Source of the DNA: Lentzea xinjiangensis | Lineage (GTDB): Bacteria; Actinomycetota; Actinomycetes; Mycobacteriales; Pseudonocardiaceae | Assembly: GCF_900110955.1 (NCBI RefSeq) | Contig: NZ_FOFR01000003.1 | Location: 1-64,000, forward strand | DNA: 64,000 bases | Direction: 5' to 3' | Part shown: positions 60,033 to 64,000 of the stretch, piece by piece | How the letters are laid out: every line of letters begins with the position of its first letter | Numbering within the stretch: position 1 is the first letter of the stretch | The notes under the pieces: generated by a model | Databases searched by the model: none | What the model saw: only the letters and a program-made list of their open reading frames with translations | Told to the model about the DNA's origin: nothing | Program-made: the position numbers and the translations under genes

Positions 60033-61094
60033 TCAGTGATACGTCGAAGAAGGCCCCCTCGGTTCGACACCTCCGTCGGAGAATTCCGCACGCACGCCCA
60101 GAAGGCGCACGGGACGGCTGAGCTCGAACCGCTCCAGCACGACCAGCGCGGCCGCCGCGAGCTCGGCCGCCGAGGACGTCGGCGCGGGCAGCTTCATCGC
60201 GCGCACGTTCGTGAAGAACGGCGCGAACCGCACCTTCACGCCCACGCGCACCGCCGGGCGTCCCTCGGCGGCCACGTCGAGCGCCACCCGGTGGGCCAGC
60301 GCCACGACCTCGCGCCGGATGTCCTCCGGTGCGGCGAGGTCCTGCTGGAAGGTCCTCTCGTGGCTTCGGGACTTCACGACCCACGGTGTCGCGCTCACGA
60401 CCGTGTCGCCCGCACCCAGGGCGAGCGTCCGGTAGTACGGACCCATCCGCGGGCCGAAGCGGGCCGCCAGCTCGTCGGCGGACGCGGCCGCCAGGTCCGT
60501 CACGGTCGCGATGCCCAGCTCGCGGAGCTTGCGCTCGGTCTTCGCGCCGATCCCCCACAGCGCGGACGTCGGCCGGTGGCCCATCACCTCGACCCAGTTC
60601 GCCCTGGTCAGCTCGAACACCCCGGCGGGCTTGCCGAAGCCGGTCGCGATCTTGGCGCGCAGCTTGTTGTCGCCGATGCCCACCGAGCAGTGCAGACCGG
60701 TCCCGGCCAGCACCGCCGCCTGCACCGAGCGGGCCAGCGCCACCGGATCGTCGACCGAGGCGCCCACGAACGCCTCGTCCCAGCCCATCACCTCGACGAC
60801 GACGGGGAACGACCGCAGCACCGCCATGACGTCGGCCGACGCCGCCTCGTACAGCGCGTGGTCCGCCGGCAGGAACACCGCGTCCGGCAGCTTCCTGGCC
60901 GCGGTCCGCAGCGGCATCCCGGACCGCACGCCGAACTCGCGCGCCTCGTAGGAGGCGGTGGCCACGACGGCGCGTTCGGTGGGGTCGCCGTTGCCGCCCA
61001 CGACGACCGGTCTGCCGCGCAGCGACGGATCGCGCAGGACCTCGACCGCCGCGATGAACTGGTCGAGGTCCACGTGCAGGACCCAGTCCGCCAT
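60033..61094 (-). CDS. dinB: DNA polymerase IV (Y family)
   Basis: Lesion-bypass polymerase, 353 residues. Catalytic acids are D9 in HVDLDQFIAAVE and D-E in MGWDEAFVG; the thumb HhH motif is in LWGIGAKTERKLRELGI, and the little finger domain follows. The usual MDAFFASVE reads LDQFIAAVE, with F as steric gate. No beta-clamp motif is obvious at the C-terminus. ATG 7 bases after CATACT; divergent from the NUDIX gene by 10 bases. No SOS box is seen. Confidence 0.93.
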   Translation of the reverse strand: MADWVLHVDLDQFIAAVEVLRDPSLRGRPVVVGGNGDPTERAVVATASYEAREFGVRSGMPLRTAARKLPDAVFLPADHALYEAASADVMAVLRSFPVVVEVMGWDEAFVGASVDDPVALARSVQAAVLAGTGLHCSVGIGDNKLRAKIATGFGKPAGVFELTRANWVEVMGHRPTSALWGIGAKTERKLRELGIATVTDLAAASADELAARFGPRMGPYYRTLALGAGDTVVSATPWVVKSRSHERTFQQDLAAPEDIRREVVALAHRVALDVAAEGRPAVRVGVKVRFAPFFTNVRAMKLPAPTSSAAELAAAALVVLERFELSRPVRLLGVRAEFSDGGVEPRGPSSTYH

Positions 61095-61104
61095 GCTGGA
61101 CAGT

Positions 61105-61551
61105 ATGAGACGGTCCGCCGGAATCCTGCTCTTCAGACGAACCCCGCACCTCGAGGTGCTCCTCGGGCACATGGGCGGCCCGTTCTGGGCCCGCAAGGAC
61201 GCCGGCGCGTGGTCCGTGCCGAAGGGCGAGCACACCGACGACGAGACGCCGGAGGACGCCGCGCGCCGCGAGTTCGAGGAGGAACTGGGGCTGCCGGTGC
61301 CGCCCGGTGAGCTGGTCCCGCTGGGCGAGGCCAAGGGCTCCGGGAAGGTCATCGCGGTCTGGGCGCTGGAGGGCGACCTCGACCCCGGGACGGTCGTCCC
61401 CGGCACGTTCGAGATGGAGTGGCCGCCGAAGTCCGGCCGGAAGAAGACGTTCCCGGAGGTCGACAGGGTCGCCTGGATGACCCTGGAGGAGGCGAGCGCG
61501 AAGATCGTCTCCGCGCAGCGCCCCTTCCTCGAACGGCTCAGCTCCAGATAG
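61105..61551 (+). CDS. NUDIX hydrolase
   Basis: 148 residues. Nudix box complete: GEHTDDETPEDAARREFEEELG, i.e. G-x5-E-x7-REUxEExGU. RSAGILLFRR and WSVPKGE lead in, and EMEWPPKSGRKKTFPEVDR matches the subgroup that hydrolyses dinucleoside polyphosphates or NTPs. It is divergent from dinB with 10 bases between ATGs. A nucleotide-pool cleaning role next to a bypass polymerase is plausible, but inferred. Confidence 0.93.
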   Translation: MRRSAGILLFRRTPHLEVLLGHMGGPFWARKDAGAWSVPKGEHTDDETPEDAARREFEEELGLPVPPGELVPLGEAKGSGKVIAVWALEGDLDPGTVVPGTFEMEWPPKSGRKKTFPEVDRVAWMTLEEASAKIVSAQRPFLERLSSR

Positions 61552-62701
61552 CGGCGACCCACTCCGGGTGGTCGATGAACGGGTTGCGGTTGCGCTGGAA
61601 GCTGTCGTAGATCACCTGGTTGCGCCGCTTCTCGAACGCGTCCGGCGGGTCCTGCTGGTGCCACTGCAGCAGGACCGGGAGCTTGCCGTGGTACGGCGCG
61701 GTGCCGTTGGACACCGAGTTGTTGAGTTCCAGGTTCGCGAAGCCGTCGGTGCCCTCGTAGCGCACGGCCATGTAGAAGAGCATGCGCGCGACGTCGCCCT
61801 TCACGGCGTTGCGCGGCTCCCACGAGTCGGCGTCGCCGTAGTTGCCCGGCGCTTCGGACCGTGCGGTGCCGCCGTTGTCGAAGTCCTTGTTGCCGCGGTC
61901 TGCGTTGACCGACACGTCCTCGGGCCGCAGGTGGTGGACGTCCGTGCCGGGACCGGTGGCGGTGCCGAAGTCACCGTGCGACTTGGCCCAGACGTGCTCG
62001 CGGTTCCAGTCGTCCGGGTCGCCGCCGTTCAGCGACTTCGACTGCGAACGGCCGCTGTAGAGCAGGATCACGTTCGCCGCGTTGGCCGGGTCCTGGTCGG
62101 TGAGCTTGAGCGCCTCCCAGACCTGGTCGTAGCTCAGCTTGGTCTGGTTGCGGATGATGCCGTGCAACGCCGTCTTCAGCGCCGGACCGGTCTTGCCGGC
62201 GGCCGCCGCGTAGTAGTCACCAACGGGTGGGGGCGCAGTGGTCGTGGTGGCGGTCGTGGTGGTGGTGGTGGTCGTGGGTGGCGTTGTTGTGCCAGCGAAC
62301 GCGAAAGCCGTCGCCGAGGTGAGACCGGCGTGCGCGAAGTACGCGGTCAACGAGCCCGTCACGTCGATCTGCCTGCCCAGCAACGACGGGGTGGACCTCA
62401 GCCCCCACGACGTGCGGAACGCCGACGGGATCTGCACGTAGACCATGCGCGAGGTGCCGGTCTCGGCCGGGGAGTCGGCCAGCGCGAGCGCGTAGTCGTT
62501 CGGAAAACCCGAACGGATGACTGTGGTCGTGGCCGTGGGCTGACCGACGACGTACCCCCGGACGGTCGCCGACGCCCCGTTCTGCTGGCTGGCCGCCTGG
62601 GCAACGGTGAGCGGAGCTGCTGCGGAAGCGGCGGTCGACCCGTACAGGCCGACCGCCGCCAACAGACCGACGACTAATGCCAGTGGACTCCACCGCGCCA
62701 T
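61538..62701 (-). CDS. Secreted endonuclease I-family nuclease
   Basis: 387 residues. Sec signal peptide (LALVVGLLAAVGLYGSTAASAAA), an OB-fold domain (TVRGYVVGQPTATTTV, residues 45-135), a Thr-rich linker (about 140-160), and a C-terminal endonuclease I domain with the His-Me finger DDWNREHVWAKSHG and HHLRPEDVSVNADRGN. By family knowledge it degrades extracellular DNA. It overlaps the convergent NUDIX gene by 14 bases. Confidence 0.92.
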   Translation of the reverse strand: MARWSPLALVVGLLAAVGLYGSTAASAAAPLTVAQAASQQNGASATVRGYVVGQPTATTTVIRSGFPNDYALALADSPAETGTSRMVYVQIPSAFRTSWGLRSTPSLLGRQIDVTGSLTAYFAHAGLTSATAFAFAGTTTPPTTTTTTTTATTTTAPPPVGDYYAAAAGKTGPALKTALHGIIRNQTKLSYDQVWEALKLTDQDPANAANVILLYSGRSQSKSLNGGDPDDWNREHVWAKSHGDFGTATGPGTDVHHLRPEDVSVNADRGNKDFDNGGTARSEAPGNYGDADSWEPRNAVKGDVARMLFYMAVRYEGTDGFANLELNNSVSNGTAPYHGKLPVLLQWHQQDPPDAFEKRRNQVIYDSFQRNRNPFIDHPEWVAAIWS

Positions 62702-62712
62702 ATGCCCTCCCC

Positions 62713-62739
62713 GATCGTGTGGATATTGAGCACACGATC
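62713..62739 (-). repeat. Inverted repeat between the quinone reductase and nuclease genes
   Basis: Perfect 9-bp arms GATCGTGTG (62713-62721) and CACACGATC (62731-62739). It can be a terminator for the upstream gene, or a regulator site 12 bases before the nuclease ATG. Confidence 0.6.
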
Positions 62740-62788
62740 GAGGCCCATGGTCAACGGGCGGTTAACGCGATGCCACGGCCTCAAGGCG

Positions 62789-63703
62789 TCACGGCACCAG
62801 GACGACCTTGCCGGTGGTGCGGCCCGACTCGACGAGCTCGTGGGCCTTCGCCGCCTCCGCGAGCGGCACGACGTGGTCGATCTGCACCTTGAGCTGCGGC
62901 AACGCGGCGAGGTCCGCGCCGGATGCGGTGACGTTCGCGAAGAGCTCGAACCGGACGCCGAGCGCGGCGGCTCGGTCAACGTCAAAACCCGGGTTGCCCG
63001 GGATGATCGACACGAGCACCCCGCCGGGCTTGAGCACTCGTGCGGACCGCTCGGCGTAGTCGCCGCCCACCGTGTCGAGCACCACGTCGACCGGGTCGAT
63101 CTCGGTGAAGTCCCGGTGCCGGTAGTCGATGACCTCGTCCACGCCCAGGGAGCGCAGGAAGTCGTGCTTGGCCGCCGACGCCGTGCCGATCACGTGCGCG
63201 CCCCGCGCCTTGGCGATCTGCACCGCGACGTGCCCGACACCGCCGGCCGCCGCGTGGACGAGCACGCGCTGCCCCTCCGCCACGCCACCCCGGCCGACGA
63301 GCGCCTGCCAGGCCGTCAGCGCCACCATCGGCGCGGCACCGGCCTGCTCGACGGTCAGCCAGGAGGGCCGCGGCGCCAGATCGGCGGCCTCCGCCACGGC
63401 GTACTCGGCGTAGCCGCCACCGGTGCCGGGAAAGGTGAGCAGCCCGTACACCTCGTCACCGAGCGCGAACCCGCTGACGCCCTCGCCGAGCTGCTCGACG
63501 GTGCCCGCGAGGTCCCAGCCCAGTGTGAACGGCGGCTCGCCCAGCGCGGGGAACCCACCGCCGCGGATGTAGGTGTCGATCGGGTTCACACCGGCCGCGC
63601 CGATCTTGACCAGCACCTGGCCCGGTTCCGGCGCCGGGCGTTCGGCCTCGGCGACCTCCAGGACGGACGCGTCCCCCACTGCCTTCTGCGTGATGACTCG
63701 CAT
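62789..63703 (-). CDS. NADPH:quinone oxidoreductase / zinc-independent MDR
   Basis: 304 residues. N-terminal GroES-like domain (GQVLVKIGAAGVNPIDTYIRGG), then the Rossmann motif VLVHAAAGGVGHVAVQIAK. No catalytic-zinc cysteine is present, so it belongs to the quinone oxidoreductase branch. ATG giving MRVITQKAV was chosen over an upstream start. Monocistronic. Confidence 0.92.
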   Translation of the reverse strand: MRVITQKAVGDASVLEVAEAERPAPEPGQVLVKIGAAGVNPIDTYIRGGGFPALGEPPFTLGWDLAGTVEQLGEGVSGFALGDEVYGLLTFPGTGGGYAEYAVAEAADLAPRPSWLTVEQAGAAPMVALTAWQALVGRGGVAEGQRVLVHAAAGGVGHVAVQIAKARGAHVIGTASAAKHDFLRSLGVDEVIDYRHRDFTEIDPVDVVLDTVGGDYAERSARVLKPGGVLVSIIPGNPGFDVDRAAALGVRFELFANVTASGADLAALPQLKVQIDHVVPLAEAAKAHELVESGRTTGKVVLVP

Positions 63704-63772
63704 GATGATCCCCTTCGAAGTTCCGATGGGCACCATCTTGCAGTTAGCGCCAACTCTTGGAAAGTAGGCACT

Positions 63773-64000
63773 TCAGAGTGACTTGCTCTCCCTCAGAAAC
63801 AGATCTCGGAGCAGCGAGATCTCCGCGCCGTGGTGGATCACCTCTCGGTTGATGTGCAACACCAGGGTCGCCATCGGCTCCTCCGCGAACGGCCCCTCCG
63901 CCGGTCCGACGGGAAGCGAGAGGTCGGCCTTGCGCGCGCCGGCCATCCAAGTCTCGTAGGCGTCGTCGAGCTGCTTGAGCGCCTCGTCCGCGGTCATCGC
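63773..64000 (-). CDS. DinB-family protein, C-terminal part
   Basis: The frame runs off the right edge. The visible residues (TADEALKQLDDAYETWMAG, LVLHINREVIHHGAEISLLRD) are the last two helices of a DinB-like four-helix protein; H in INREVIHHGAE is the metal ligand. The ATG at 63997 is unlikely to be the real start because the first two helices are missing. Confidence 0.8.
   Translation of the reverse strand, partial: AMTADEALKQLDDAYETWMAGARKADLSLPVGPAEGPFAEEPMATLVLHINREVIHHGAEISLLRDLFLRESKSL

Noticed and set aside
61092-61200. SOS box upstream of dinB
   Set aside because: No sequence close to TCGAAC-N4-GTTCGA was found there.
62238-62280. GTGGTG-rich run that looks like a simple-sequence repeat
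   Set aside because: It encodes the Thr-rich linker of the secreted endonuclease on the minus strand.

Overview
The window is high-GC, gene-dense actinobacterial chromosome. The 16S sequence, the argCJBDFR order, LexA and ArgR boxes of actinobacterial type, mycothiol-linked enzymes and leaderless-style promoters point to the Pseudonocardiales (Lentzea, Saccharothrix or Actinosynnema-like). Genus is an inference; no species is claimed. Most of the window is core chromosome. There is no insertion sequence, prophage, CRISPR array or biosynthetic cluster.

Layout. 1-700: 5' end of a 16S rRNA gene read leftward, its leader with boxA and a promoter. 720-3552: tyrS, then a divergent pair of a small membrane protein and a TIR-domain protein. 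3544-11431: a leftward arginine operon argC-argJ-argB-argD-argF-argR-(argG remnant)-argH-mpg, with almost every junction overlapping and an ArgR operator on the promoter. 11535-16566: two paralogous sensor kinases, one response regulator, and sthA. 16648-19996: a secreted unknown protein, an AlkD-like glycosylase, a P-loop kinase and a membrane protein. 20347-24235: pheS-pheT. 24307-29680: an Hsp90-family ATPase coupled to a 902-residue TPR protein, facing an S41 protease. 29717-32170: infC-rpmI-rplT and a SpoU methylase. 32171-33768: DUF1844 and a coiled-coil/membrane protein pair. 33845-40319: a divergent D-amino-acid catabolism cluster (sugar kinase, IclR, RidA; D-amino-acid aldolase, D-aminoacylase, GntP permease). 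40440-46191: a GH36 alpha-galactosidase, a repeat lipoprotein, a FAD monooxygenase/TetR divergent pair and an SRPBCC protein. 46310-51358: uvrA with an SOS box, a mycothiol-dependent isomerase and an acyltransferase. 51497-53770: a metallo-hydrolase/PIN/antitoxin unit that is duplicated, with decay in the second copy. 53771-64000: DUF7711, a reduced amidase, a secreted unknown, RNase HI with zinc-binding tails, a GyrI/ArsR/AHSA1 group, dinB, NUDIX, a secreted endonuclease, a quinone reductase and a partial DinB-family gene.

How the genes work together. The arginine operon runs from N-acetylglutamate to ornithine and citrulline and then to argininosuccinate cleavage. It lacks a working argG here, so argininosuccinate synthase must be encoded elsewhere or supplied otherwise. 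The D-amino-acid block would import and deacylate N-acyl-D-amino acids, degrade the free D-amino acid by PLP chemistry and detoxify enamines through RidA, under IclR control. DNA repair genes (mpg, alkD-like, uvrA, dinB) are scattered through the window, and only uvrA shows a clear SOS box.

The best candidates for something not described are the small-membrane-protein/TIR pair, the Hsp90-TPR pair, the argG remnant kept in frame within a coupled operon, and the MBL-PIN-antitoxin duplication whose parts differ sharply in divergence.
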